A DNA stretch of 64,000 nt from Limnephilus marmoratus (GCA_917880885.1 OU862909.1:30874405-30938404); one strand, 5' to 3'; counted from the first letter of the stretch, positions 34,988 to 46,735 are shown. The notes: generated by a model not told the origin, from the sequence alone. A program made the numbers and translations.

Positions 34988-35199
34988 AAACATATCTATT
35001 TTTCTGTAAACCTATGAAATCGCTGTATTTTTGTATTTTTATGACTTGTGTGCTTTTTATCTAATTTTATTTTTATTATTTCTGTATCCGTTTAAAAATC
35101 ATCTGTAATGAATTATTTGTTTTTTGTATTTCTTCGGCATTGACTATGTAACAATTTCTAGACATTTTTGTTTTGAAGAACAAAAATGAATTATTTGTA

Positions 35200-35248
35200 C
35201 TACCAAACATGTAAAAGCTCTTTGGGCGTTAAATAAATAAATAAATAA
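35200..35248 (+). repeat. LINE 3' end with GCTC/GGGC hairpin
   Basis: TGTAAAAGCTCTTTGGGCGT is followed by (TAAA)n. The stem GCTC/GGGC uses a wobble pair where the copy at 26036 has GCCC/GGGC. Confidence 0.55.
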
Positions 35249-35759
35249 AATCAAACAAATTTCAAAATTTTTCAAATACGATAATGATTTTAGGGTCGAT
35301 ATATATAATAATTGATACATTTGTGAAAATAGTAATAATTTTTCCAGAATCTATACCATGCAATACATTCCAAGTTCGGAAATATAAATAAACAAAATAA
35401 CAATTCCTACATAAAAACAGAAACGAAGTGAAAAAATATTAATTAATAGTTATATGTAAATATTGTAAATAGTCGTTAATAGATAGAAGTCATGTCTTCA
35501 GTGGTGTGCACTTTCATTTGTTATTACAACGACAATTCTATATTATACAAAACTCCAGTGGAAGCTATCATGGGTGGATTTAGAAGGACACTTTTTTTCT
35601 TTTAGTGTTTTTCTTGTATACAGATACTCACTTGGAATACACTTTTTCTTGTATTTTCGATTAATTGATTCTAGAACCTAGTACTCAACTGAATCATATT
35701 ATTATAATTATATAAATGGAATTTGTGACTTAACTTTATTTAATACATACTATGAATCA

Positions 35760-35892
35760 TCATTTACCTAACTAGCTAATACTATGTACTAAACCTGTCA
35801 ATTTGACTGTCCTAAAACAGGAGACCATCCTAGTTGGACAGTCAAAGCTCCCTTAAACTGTAAATGTCTTTTATAACAAGTAAATAAATAAA
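35760..35892 (+). repeat. LINE 3' UTR with two-tier hairpin
   Basis: Hairpin at 35802-35846: TTTGACTGTCC-TAAAAC-AGG-AGACCAT-CCT-AGTT-GGACAGTCAAA, with an 11-bp perfect outer stem. It is followed by (TAAA)n at 35880-35892. No coding part was recognised upstream, so it is a very short 5'-truncated copy. Confidence 0.75.
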
Positions 35893-36826
35893 TTCGAAAT
35901 CATTCAGCTGTTCACGACAAGTGTATGTATCCCTACATCGAATTAGAACACAATAAAAGTGCCACAATGCTTTTTGTAATGAAATATATGGATTTTACAC
36001 GAAATTTCAAAACAACGCTATATTTCTTGTCCCCAAAAACAAAACAAAAGTAACAATGTAGACAAGAAATTTTAAACAGCACTTATTACAAAGTTTGCAA
36101 AATGCACAATCGACACATTTTAATCCGAGACATCAGCTTATCAGAGTGGGGAAGATCTTTTCCTGTTGCTAGAAGCAAAGAAACACAGTGTCTATATCTT
36201 AACTGGTTTTGTAATTTAAAGATTAATTGACATATTTTGAACGCTCGAGTGATTTACTCCGTGCTGAAGTCGTTAGTCGTAGAGAAGGAAATATTGGCTC
36301 CGGCGAGCTGATCATCGACGAGAACAGGTTTAATAAAGGAATGAAGTTGACGAAGCTTTTGCAGTGAACTGACAAAACCAATTTAAGGGTGATCTTTAGA
36401 GTTTTTCGGTACTGAAAGACGAGTGAGCGACCAAGAAGTGATTAATTACTAAATTCCGTTCAATACTTTTCAAAGCCACAGAAGATTAATGTCATATAAA
36501 GAATATGCCTAATACCGACCTATACAAACAAAATAATTCTTGCATTAACAAAAAATATGTTTTTCAGTAAAAATTCTTAAACAATAAGCTCTGGCGTTAT
36601 GAATATTTGACAGTTTTTATTTCATCTGAAATGTTTAGGTCAATAATTGTAACAAATTTTAATAAGCAACGTCATTTTCTTTAACTGTTTGGAACATTGA
36701 AATATCCAGCAAAGCAAACAAGACGCTCTAGACTAGACATAGCATCCGATAGATTTTTCTTCTGTATTTTTTTTTCAAACGCTCATTCAGAAAATAATAA
36801 ATTGATCCCGGCATACATGTATGAGT
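35893..36826. other. AT-rich non-coding stretch
   Basis: Nothing recognised. Confidence 0.4.
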
Positions 36827-36840
36827 AGGTAGGTACCTAT

Positions 36841-37090
36841 ACGATTTTAGATTTTCCGGGCCAAAAGTATTTTTGTTATTAGTTTTTGGGGTATTATGCC
36901 ATGTTGCACTACCTCTTTCTTTAGCCAACGTTTCGGACAGCGTCGCATTGTCCATCATCAGGGCAGATGTGTGATCACACATCACTGATCACACATCTGC
37001 CCTGATGGACACTGCAACGCTGTCCGAAACGTGGGCTAATGAAGGAGGTAGCGCAACACGGCATAATACCCCAAAAACTAATAACAAAAA
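36841..37090. mobile_element. Palindromic Penelope-type unit with 14-bp duplication
   Basis: The arms run tail-out from a centre at 36978-36985: GGGCAGATGTGTGATCA (36961-36977) pairs perfectly with 36986-37002. Each arm then has GGACA...TGTCC, GAAACG, GCTAA, GAGGTAG(C/T)GCAACA and GGGGTATTATGCC-type blocks. AGGTAGGTACCTAT flanks the unit at 36827-36840 and 37091-37104. The left arm keeps a hammerhead-like core CTGATGA...GAAA on the minus strand; the right arm has lost 3 nt of CTGATGA. Confidence 0.82.
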
Positions 37091-37104
37091 AGGTAGGTAC
37101 CTAT

Positions 37105-37475
37105 TAATTTTATCCGGGATGTAACTAGAATTTACAACTAAAAACGATTTCAAATGAATGTTTATTTATGTACCTAGTATTTACGAGAGAGCGTAGTAAT
37201 CAAAACCGTACGTTTATACCCGAAATATGAAGAAAAAAAAATACTAGGTAATTACACCACGAACCGAAGGAAAATAATAAATATTTTTGTTTGTGATATC
37301 TGTCAAGCTTTTCATTGAATTTAAACAAACATGGCATGTGTTCCTGGTGGTAGATGTTACGGCAGCAACCCGGCCTCAAAAACAGATCCTGTTTCCAACG
37401 TATTTTGATATACATAAATCAGAGCTCTCGGGATCGGCGGAATAAAATCAGGAAACGAATAGTAATTAAGGCATA
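37105..37475. other. AT-rich non-coding stretch
   Basis: Nothing recognised. Confidence 0.4.
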
Positions 37476-37479
37476 AAAA

Positions 37480-37735
37480 CTAGGCGGAGGCAGCGGTGCT
37501 ATAGCTTCCGCCCTCCCGCTGAGGGCTATCGAAATAACATGTGCCGTAACCGCGGCTGTCCGGAAGGCGGCGTATTGTAATGGCGGTTCCGGAGCGCCCG
37601 GGCCCGCGGGGCTCAAGGGGATGGGGGGCAGAGCAGGGGCGCAGGGCACAGGGCGCAGGGGCGCAGGGGCCGCGGACTGCGGATACGACTCCCGCGGCGG
37701 GTACCAACCACCACCTCTGCAGCCATCACGTGATC
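37480..37735. other. GC-rich, CpG-rich island
   Basis: Strongly G/C-rich with many CG dinucleotides in an otherwise AT-rich window. It contains an imperfect short tandem repeat of GGGGCGCAGGGCACAGG type at about 37630-37670 and CACGTGATC near 37727. It has no repeat partner in the window and no convincing open frame. It could be a promoter-proximal island, an exon of an untranslated RNA or a GC-rich repeat. Confidence 0.5.
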
Positions 37736-38211
37736 CGAGGCGAATTTATCATTTTCCGCCCACAACAACTGCGGCACCTGAGCTGGTTCAAATAGAATGA
37801 CTACAAATGTTATCCAAACTCCATTTTAAAAATAGAAAAACTAATAAAAATAACAATTACGTGGTGACTATCGTTAAACATTTCTAAGAAAGTGTTCTGT
37901 GGTGTGTCATTAAATGTGTCATGTAACATTGTTAAATACAAATTCACGCATATGCCGACCGGATTTTAAACTGAATCATGATTTTAAAAAATTACCCATA
38001 ATCCAATAAATAAAACCACATTTTTTATCGCTCACTTACCGACTTCACTATTACTGCTTCCTTTTATTACATCGATACACATACATACATCGATATCTGC
38101 AAATTATGAAAATTACAAAAACATATGTCCGTTGAAGCCCAAAACAAAGGGAAAATCGGCCGGTATCAAAATATTAATAAATAGAGTCGTCATATAAAAT
38201 TACAAATTTCA
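37736..38211. other. AT-rich non-coding stretch
   Basis: Nothing recognised. Confidence 0.4.
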
Positions 38212-38663
38212 TTTTTTTTTTTACATTAGCTCCACACAGGAGGCACCGAGAAAAACAATTTCCCTAGGGGCCTATGTCATCTTTGAGGATGCTGTGTGGA
38301 GGGAAAGGAAGAAGAAGTATGGGAAGGAAAAAGGTATGAGGCGTGGGTAGGAATCTGGGGGTCAGTGTGGCCAGGTGTGACGGACGTATGAATCTATTCC
38401 TCACACTGTGGTGCAAGGCGAAGGGTCGGGAGAATCCGGCTGGAGAGGTCAAAAGGCCTCCCTCAATCAGTCTCCTCCGATCCAGCCCGCCACGCGGTGG
38501 TTGGGCAAACGTATCCGCCACCAAGACCTAGACAAACCTCATCCCATGAACCCGGGCACCCCTGCTAAGTCACCAAACGTAGCGAACCACTTGGGGTGAC
38601 CTGTGGCAGGGGTGTTGGTTGTTCAATAAATGGTTCCCGGGGCGGCGGTACCCATACCCGCCT
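38212..38663 (-). repeat. SINE-like element with LINE J 3' end, full length
   Basis: Minus-strand copy with the complete head (GAGGCGGGTATGGGTACC) and tail (A run at 38212-38220). It is closest in structure to the copies at 94 and 33239; its inner stem has decayed. Confidence 0.78.
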
Positions 38664-41250
38664 CTCATATGTTTTTTTTAAACGTAAAATCATCGTGTTT
38701 TCTTATTTTTTTTTTAAATTTATTTACACAAAATTGTTAGAAGGTTGTTTTATAACTCAATAATCTACTCGGTACCTTCAATACTAGAAACCTACACACA
38801 GGCTTTGCCACCCACGTCATTTATGACGGATCGAAAAAATGCCTTAAGCTATTGTTAAATATCAAAGAATAGAAGAAAACAAAAGTGATTTGATTTTGCA
38901 TCGGTAATACAAAATTTATATGTAAATAAATACCTTACCGTTCAGCTATCGGAAACGAACTCGCGATGAAACAATGCGCATTTGGCAGGAAAATAAAGGG
39001 GAATATGCGAGTAGCGAGTATGTATTCAAATCTGATACGTTTTTTATTAGGTCTATTTCGTTCATTCAGTGGATTCTCCGTATTCACGCCACCGCCACCG
39101 CGAGTAGAAACATAATCTAATCACGAAGTAAGTCAGAAACATGATTCTTTCATTTGCTTTGTTTTGCCACGAGTGAAAGGTTTCAGAGTCTACTGAATTC
39201 ATCCCCGTACATGAAAATCGTCTACTACTACCAAGAAAATAAAGAATATCTAGAAGAATAAATGATTTGCGTGTTTTGAGGAACGCAAAACACAAAATTA
39301 TTTCGCAAACGGCCATGATAACATTTCACTTTGATTAAAAACACCGCAGAAATGTTTATCATTTCTAAAAAACGCGGTTAAAGCAATTTCGGTTGCGAAG
39401 CACTGCTTTTCATAAACTGTTAAAGTTTCATGTAAACTGTAAAATCGAAACATAAAACTTACACAAAAAACGTTCTATAGGATATTTGCGATGTATTCAA
39501 ATATATTCAATTTACGTAGTTTGTGTTGACTCCCCGGCGATATGCGAAGGGTTAAACAACAGTTTGAAAGCAGAATATTTGAACATGGCAACGAAATACT
39601 GGCAATACCAGACAATTTACCAGATAAGTATCTCTACATTTGTCCAATAAAGTTCAGTTTTGTCCAAAACTAGGGTTTTAAATCCTATGTAAACAAGAGT
39701 AATAAAGTTTTAGAAACAAATTCATGTTGGGTTAAGAGCCCCAACAAAATTTGCAATTAGTTGAGTAAACGTGTCGAATTTGATTCGAAAATCGTGGTAC
39801 TTTTGTTGAACCCTCCAAATAAATTTATCTGACAAATTAATTTAACATTACAAAAATAAGGATGAAACATCAACAACAAAGAGGTGAAAATAATAAAATC
39901 ATAATAACAAGATGCGAATTAAACTTAATAATCAGTTTGTGGGTAGATATATACATATATAATATTAAAGCTACATAAATATCTTAATTTTTGTCTTCGC
40001 GAATATTGCGAAAGTATTCATGGAAACGGCCCCTTACCACGCATTTCTGAGATACTCGTAATAATATGTTATGTTATGAAGTCCTTTGTGCCAACGTTAC
40101 CATATGAGTACTTAGTACTATATACCAAACAGCGAATTGCAAAATAGCTTTGTGATTACTTAACTGTTAACCACATATGAATATAAAACAAAAGAAACTG
40201 TGTTTATTGCAATACTGTTTTAAAGGAAGAATGAAACATTAACTGATTTTACATCCATTGCTACAAAAGTTTATATTTATGTGCAAAATAAAATGTGCTG
40301 GATTAAAAATGACTATCTTTAGTAATAAGAAAATCGTTTTTTTTCGATACCGCCTTCATAGTAATGTTTGTTTGATAATGCCCTCGGAAGGCGAAACAGC
40401 TGTATGTAAGCGTAAAACTAATTACATTGCAGAACTCGTTTATAAATAAACTGTTTTTTTATAAATTGAATAAAAATATTACGAAAATATAAAAGAAGAA
40501 ATTTAACTAAAATGGATGTTGGAATTAAACTTGATGACAATAAAAAAAAAACAAATCTTTACGAGTCGGAGACTAAAGTGCGAAACGATGTACCTTAAGC
40601 TCAGAGGCTATCTATTTCAGTTCGTCTTATTATTAAGTCCCGTCGTCCTCTCTGAAATAAATCAACTTTAAAATTCGGTTGGCCTATTCGAACACACTAT
40701 CAATGTAACTGACATGTGGCCTAACGCCAACGTGAAAATGAACGGAACAAATTCCCAGATATTATATCCGGAAAACAAGTAATAATAAAAAATATGTGCC
40801 GCGGAGTTCTCTTGATATTCTGGAATAATTTTCTCCACCCTCACACGTGCGGAATCGTGATACAGCCCCTGCTGTTTGACGGGCACGGAGCACGGAGCAC
40901 GAAGCACGGGGTGCGGGAATGTTCGCGCTTTTCCATAAAGCAGACAGATGATAGTCGCGTTATTCGATAGATTCGCGTGGCGGGTGGTGGGTGGCTGCCG
41001 CGCGATATTCACACTCGCATATCAGTACGGCGAGTTATTCCGGACACACGATATTGGAAAACACAGAGCAAAAAAAAGACCAAATTCAAATTAAAATTTT
41101 AAAATAAAACAACTTGACCAAACTGAGATTTAAAATATGTATAAAATCACACTATTTCGATAAAATCAAAATAAAGTAAAAGTTTGTTGATCATATTTGA
41201 ATTTTGATTTATATGATTTAATTTTAATATTATTTTTAATTTCATTTAAG
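38664..41250. other. Long AT-rich non-coding stretch
   Basis: No gene supported. A short GC minisatellite of GAGCACG/GAAGCACG type lies at about 40882-40912 in a GC-richer patch (40840-41030). Confidence 0.4.
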
Positions 41251-41743
41251 GCACTGCTGAAAACTAGCTGCTTTCCGGGAGAAATCCTGAATGTTTAGCT
41301 GAGTAATCTGTTTTATCCATTTGTCTTCTATAATCAACATTAATTAAACAAGGCGTATAAATTTAAAAAAAATCATTATCAAATAAATGTTTTCATTGTT
41401 AAAATACTTAACTCAGCAAATTTTAAAATTGATCAAATACAATCAAATTCTAAGACTTTTACGTAATTGTTCTAAATATGAAAAGCACTTATAATAATAA
41501 AATTTAAAAGCACCGAGAAAATACTAATAAAATTCTAAAAACCCATTGATGAATAACTATTCTTATTATTAATACTAATAATAAGAATAGTTATTGGTAT
41601 TAATAATAAGAATAGTTATTCATCAATAGGTTTTTAGAATTTTATACATTTGTTTATTTATCATTGATTCTATTGACGAAAAGGTCACTGCTCAGCTATA
41701 CATTCAGGATTTCTCCTGGAATGTAACTGGTTTTCAGCAGTGC
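41251..41743. mobile_element. Fold-back MITE with nested hairpin
   Basis: GCACTGCTGAAAACTAGC and GAGAAATCCTGAATGT at the left are inverted at 41683-41743. At the centre, 41530-41567 (CCCATTGATGAATAACTATTC ...) is complementary to about 41603-41637, with AAAAAC/GTTTTT continuing the stem outward. No transposase. Confidence 0.7.
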
Positions 41744-42479
41744 TTCTACTTATGTGAATAATAATACCTACATTTTTAATGATATCCATGAAACATAGTA
41801 ATTGTAGAGGTAACAAATCTTTTTATATTATTTTATAAATATTTCCCATAAAAATCTGTACATAGTACGAAAAGTACATACCTATTTTATATGTGTACCT
41901 AATATGTTTTTTTAATGGAGCAGATTCACATACCTAGACATGTCAAGCAAAAAAACACGAATATTCCGGTACATATTTTCCTCATAAAACTAAAGGCTAG
42001 TAAATATTTCCAAATGTGTTAATTTATTACAGGCATCAGATCCATCGCTCAAAATTTGTGGTGGTTAATATAGGGACGTATAAATAAACACCGGAGTCGC
42101 TTTGAAACAGTATTTCACATTCCTGATGATTGATAGGAAGCAATCTCATCTTGTGATATACACAGTGTAGTTACTAGTTTCTGGGTAGATGGGTCTGCAC
42201 AGGTACGAGCCTAACGACATCAAAACAGTCCTCTGGATAGATGCCGAGCGTAATTAATCGAGGATTAAGACACCTGTCTGCAAATTCTGCGATCCTGTTC
42301 CTGATTGAAGGGATTTCTGATACTTCAGATGAGAGCCCGTACGGAGAACACATATTGCATTGGAGGGTGGTTCGTCATCATAAACCAAGGTAATTTGTCA
42401 GAACTGAGTGTATCATGTAGACAGCGAAGGTACAATATTTTGATGGTGGAAAATTACATCATGCATTTATTTTAAACAA
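41744..42479. other. AT-rich non-coding stretch
   Basis: Nothing recognised. Confidence 0.4.
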
Positions 42480-42505
42480 TTTTATTTAACTCTAATTTTA
42501 CAAAA

Positions 42506-42820
42506 ATGAGTAGAAGAAAACAGAATAAAAGTCCCAATAAACTACTTTTTAGAAAATACATTAATAACTATCAACGGCTCCACCCCTACCATAATAAAAC
42601 ATTGTTCCCATCCATAACATCCATAAACAGAGTTCCAGCACTCTCTTCCACCTTTGGTCAACGTAGCTTTAGATACTTTGCCACAAAAATATTCAACATT
42701 CTCCCAGAAAACATCAAACTGAGTCAAACACAGAGAGAGTTTAAAAAATATGTTAAAATATGGATACATTCTAATGATCGAGCCTATACTGGTGCCCTCA
42801 CCCAAAAGCCCAGTCATTGA
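42506..42820 (+). pseudogene. LINE D reverse transcriptase C-terminus
   Basis: The ~104-codon open frame ends in the C-terminal block STFGQRSFRYFATKIFNILP, aligned with TFGQKHFKYIACKLHNTLP in the LINE at 59319. It lacks all catalytic motifs. The ATG at 42506 is probably internal to the parent protein. Confidence 0.78.
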
Positions 42821-42978
42821 CAGTTGTTATTGTAGTAATAACCTTACAGTTTATGAATTGTGTAGGTATATGCAAACAATAATGATAACTAAAATAAAGT
42901 TTTTGTGGTATGGAAACCTACTTTACACATTTATAAAAAAACCATAGATAAAATTGCGAGAAACAATTAACAAAAATT

Positions 42979-43010
42979 CTGCCTCAATACAGGTTCACCT
43001 AGTGAGGCAG
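42979..43010 (+). other. LINE D 3' two-tier RNA hairpin
   Basis: CTGCCTCA-ATAC-AGG-TTCA-CCT-AG-TGAGGCAG. The loop core matches 59047-59083 although the outer stem differs. Confidence 0.78.
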
Positions 43011-43214
43011 GCTATGCACAACTAAAAATACTGTATAACTATACTACACCTGTGTAACCTTTCTTACGTTACTTTCTATTTGTTAATTTTTCTGTACTGA
43101 TTGATGTAATCTATTTGTAAACTACATTGAGCATGTAATTTTTTTAGTTATATTGTTGTTATTTCATTGAATAAAGATTATTATTATTATATTTCGAAAC
43201 AGTCAAATTAGTAC

Positions 43215-43290
43215 ACGCTTGCCTTGAAGAAGGAACGTTTGTTCTGAAACCGGTCGGATTTACTCATTATATAAGTGGTTCAAACAAAGT
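43215..43290 (+). ncRNA. Penelope-type hammerhead-like relic
   Basis: TTGAAGA, then GGAAC...GTTC as stem II, then GAAACCGGTCGGAT. The first core base is C-to-T changed, and the closing stem has a mismatch. Confidence 0.4.
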
Positions 43291-45477
43291 TGAATTGTTT
43301 CATTTACTTTTTAGAAGTTCATCAACATTCATGAACAGAAAACAATAATTAGATGAGGATTATTATTAATGTTATCTTCTAACTATAATTAGTAGAAATT
43401 ATTAAAGTCATTGAAGTAGAAATATGAACATGAATATTGCTAAGCTTTTTCTGTCTTGAATTTCATCAATTCATCGATTTTGAGCTTGATATAGCATTTT
43501 CCATTTGAACTGTGAAGCTTTTTAAAATACGCAATTTTATCGAACTTTTCTATACTTTTCAACCGTTCAATAAGAAAAAAAAGCAAAGAAATAATATAAT
43601 ACTAAGATAGAAATTACTTGATTAGTTTTCTCTTTTGGCAATCTTTCTCAGTGACATATTAAATCAATATGCACTAGAATTCTAATCTCGGATGAATCCG
43701 GGTAGTAAAACTAGATAACGGTTAAAATATTATATGAAAATGTCTAAAATATTCTCCCTAAAGAAGTGAACTTAGCATATAATGACATTACACGTTATTT
43801 TTGCGGGGAACTAAATTAGGCTAAAAATAAATTAATAAACTACGCAAAGCATGCAGGCTGTTAAGAGGGTATTACCAGAAATATGTAATTTTTAAATCAG
43901 ATTTTAGACGTATTGACTCTTTTCCACAACAAGTTATAAATGGATTTCGAAAGATTGTTCTTTTACCTAGCATTCGCATGTTTTAAATTTTGAGAAAAAT
44001 GTTTATTTTTGGTATAATAAGGTTATACTATAGGTCGTTGGCAGATTTGTTAAATTATCAAAAAAGATTTTGTATTATACCACACATATTTCAAATCATA
44101 TAATCATGCAGTAAAATAAATCAATACATTATCTGGGTATCGCATGTTTTAGAATTTTAATTTTAATTTAAATAAAATCATTAAAAAATATATACGTACA
44201 TGTGTTTCTTGACGAAAATTGGTCCGTTTGTGTATTTATTTGCGCACTTACAAACTAATATATTTCAGATTTTTTTTTACATTCTTATTTAACAAAGACA
44301 TTATTGAAAAATAATAAATAGTTTTAATCAAAAAATAATTACAAAAAGTACATTATTTTAATAGTTTTATCATCACGGCTTTCAGCACTTTTGGATGTAG
44401 GTATAAATTAAAGCAAATTTGGAATGAATAAAATCGATATTGAGTTATAATTTTAAAAAGCTGGTACTGAGAATAATTAATCTTTCTCATTATAACCGCC
44501 CTGCACGATCGTAAGAACTACTTTCGACGAAATGTGGATTATCGTCCGCTGGCTGGTTAAACGCTCTTAAAAGACGTTTGACTTACTTTAACCAATGATT
44601 CGTGACATTATTTTGAGTTAAAAATTTAATGAGATTTTGGTCTCCTTTAATATTTTTTCTTCTTAAAACATAAAAATCAGTAGGTATTGGACAGTTAGGG
44701 TCAGGTGAGGTTTTGTTCGGTTACTCGGCTGAGTGACCATGTGGAAGAAATTTTTTTTGTTAGGTTTTGAAGAAAAAAAAAATTGAAAACCAAAAAAAAA
44801 ACACAACAACAAAAAGTCACCGGAGACCAAAATTTCTGTAATGTTCTTTAATGTGGCCTTACTAGCCCACAAATAATAAGATGTACAACGTAAGTTCTTT
44901 TCGTCTTTTATTGTGATGTTACAATGGATTGAAAAGTACTGTATTATTGTCTAGGTAGCGAGTGATTACTCAGGTTGCTAGAATGGTTCTGCCGAGCTCC
45001 CATGGACGAGACCGCTGTCCGACTCGTGAGACGTTCGTCAAAGTTCGGCGGACCCGAACGTTTCCGAATTATCCACTACATGGATAATCACATATATCAC
45101 AATTTCATTTACATTATTTACTCCAATTAATGTCAGGAATCACAGTTAAGTACGTTCCTTAACACCCTGTATAATATTTAAGAACATTTTAATTTACATT
45201 GGTTTATTAATATATGCTAATAAAAGATAATAAGAAAAATGATAAAAAAATAATAATAATAGATGGTGCCTGCTTGATGGGATCCTATTTTAGAACCTTT
45301 CATTAAATTGCGTAATAAGCCTTGCATGGCCACGATGGAAATTATATGACCCATTACTCGGGAGGATTATCAGTAACTTCATTACTGCGAATCAGACTGA
45401 TGGGATAAGCCAATAGAAGCGTGTCGTGGGCGTATCTGCGTGTCCGAAGTAAGCTAGATTTTTCCATAGTAAAATAT
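43291..45477. other. AT-rich non-coding stretch
   Basis: No gene supported. A GC-richer patch at 44990-45070 has no recognised identity. Confidence 0.4.
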
Positions 45478-45706
45478 CAGAATACAGAGTGGTAGATTCT
45501 CCGAGTATTGCGCTGTTGAATGACCACCATTCCACGAAAGGATGCTTGAAATTGCAAAAGCCTTGTTTGGTGACCGAATCTATATTAGGTTTAACCTACG
45601 CCTTCTCTTTCTCCTTTCCAACACACCCCAGTTGGAGATACCATAGTCCCTCTAACTCCCGATAGATTGGAGCAGTTGGGAATCTTTATGGTATTCACAT
45701 AAAAAA
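45478..45706 (+). repeat. tRNA-derived SINE, 5'-truncated copy
   Basis: Body only: CAGAGTGGTAGATTCTCCGA, GGATGCTTGAAATTGCAAAAG, CCCCAGTTGGAGATACCATAG, GGAGCAGTTGGGAATC, then a short A run. No A/B boxes remain. Confidence 0.75.
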
Positions 45707-45802
45707 CAGACAATCAATTTCTTTAGCACGTTTAACGATAATTCATTACTTACACAACACTAATTTTAGTGAAATACATTAAAAAATCAGTGTGTACAGT
45801 TT

Positions 45803-46130
45803 ACACGCGGTAGAAGTGAAATCTTCAGAAAACTAAACTTCGAGAGAATGAGACAAGTGCGGAGTATCAGGAGTAGGATAATTGTAGGGTTTATTTATTA
45901 TAATATTGTTACCAAGTTTCAAAATAATTTTACATTTTATTCTACGAAGCACCGCACAAAGAGGAGGCCGATAAGCTATAAAGCAACGCACAAAGATGAC
46001 ACCGATTAGTCTATCTCATTCTCTGGCAGGCTAAACCCTATAGATCTACGTCTATTTTTAGTGTTGCTCGTTTTCGTTTCAACGAGTTTCAAATCACAAC
46101 GGTGCTAAAGATGTTTTCACTTCAAAGACA
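45803..46130 (-). mobile_element. MITE family 2, copy 2 (empty site for MITE 1)
   Basis: Left end ACACGCGGTAGAAGTGAAATC; right end CTTTGAAGTGAAAACATC when read on the minus strand. The interior is the reverse complement of 25786-25960. It lacks the MITE 1 insertion. Confidence 0.7.
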
Positions 46131-46627
46131 GCGAGAAAAAATTATTAAAATTAGCAAACAACGATATTCTGAATTAAATTTTAGATTATCATAATCATTA
46201 AAAAAATCGTTTTATCAGATTATCATAATCTTAGAGAAGTATCGTGTAGTACCAGTAGATTGATAATTTGCGAAATATAATATGTAGATAATACTAGATA
46301 TCAGATATTTTAAGTGCATTCAGGTAGGTACCTAAATACCCATTAGGGGGATAGCCTAGCTCCTAGCTGTACAAATATTAGATTTGCATTTCTTTTTGGG
46401 GAAGTCGATAGTTTTATTCAATCAGTCTGCTATTTCTCATCTATGCACTGGCAAATCTGGTGTCCAGGGGTATACTTGAGTGTCGCCCCACTTGAGTGAC
46501 TGGACTACGTGACCAGATCACTCAACTCGCTCAAGCAAGCCAGCCATTATGCCACAATATAGAATGTGCCAATTGTTAATGAGATCGGGGTGGCTGGACT
46601 GGACTGGACTCAAAACGGGTTTGGTAT
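46131..46627. other. Non-coding stretch
   Basis: CACTTGAGTG-type short repeats around 46475-46500; nothing else recognised. Confidence 0.35.
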
Positions 46628-46735
46628 CTTTTTCGTGGGCTCGATTCGTAAGCACATTACTGCACTATTGCATCGATACACCTTTTTCGTGGGATCGATA
46701 CGTAACCATATTGCTGCATAATTGCGTCGATACTG
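46628..46735. repeat. 54-bp tandem duplication
   Basis: Two units starting CTTTTTCGTGGG at 46628 and 46682, each ending in a GCATCGATAC/GCGTCGATAC block. They differ at about a fifth of positions, so the duplication is old. Confidence 0.75.

Larger units (their letters stand above)
34471..35085. repeat. Direct repeats of ~80 bp flanking a SINE
   Basis: 34471-34550 and 35006-35085 are the same sequence (GTAAACC(C/T)ATGAAATCGCTG ... CTAATTTTATTTTTA) with only a handful of differences. They sit on either side of the tRNA-derived SINE. Target duplications of LINE-mobilised elements are usually far shorter. Confidence 0.8.
42480..43191 (+). mobile_element. LINE D, 5'-truncated copy
   Basis: Contains the C-terminal protein fragment, a 3' UTR with the two-tier hairpin (42979-43010) and an (ATT)n tail at 43174-43190. 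The left boundary is approximate. Confidence 0.8.

Noticed and set aside
37419..37795. Several overlapping Pro/Ala/Gly-rich frames
   Set aside because: They follow from the composition of the GC island; all three run through the same minisatellite and none has a domain.
18264..38524. Protein-coding potential of the SINE-like family (frames at 38264-38524 and similar)
   Set aside because: The frames are not preserved between copies of the repeat.
40380..40450. Further Penelope/hammerhead-like segment (GGCGAAACAGCTG)
   Set aside because: No CUGANGA box upstream and no stem II; GAAAC alone is too weak.
42110..42160. CTGATGATTGATAGG as a hammerhead core
   Set aside because: No GAAA follows a matching stem II.
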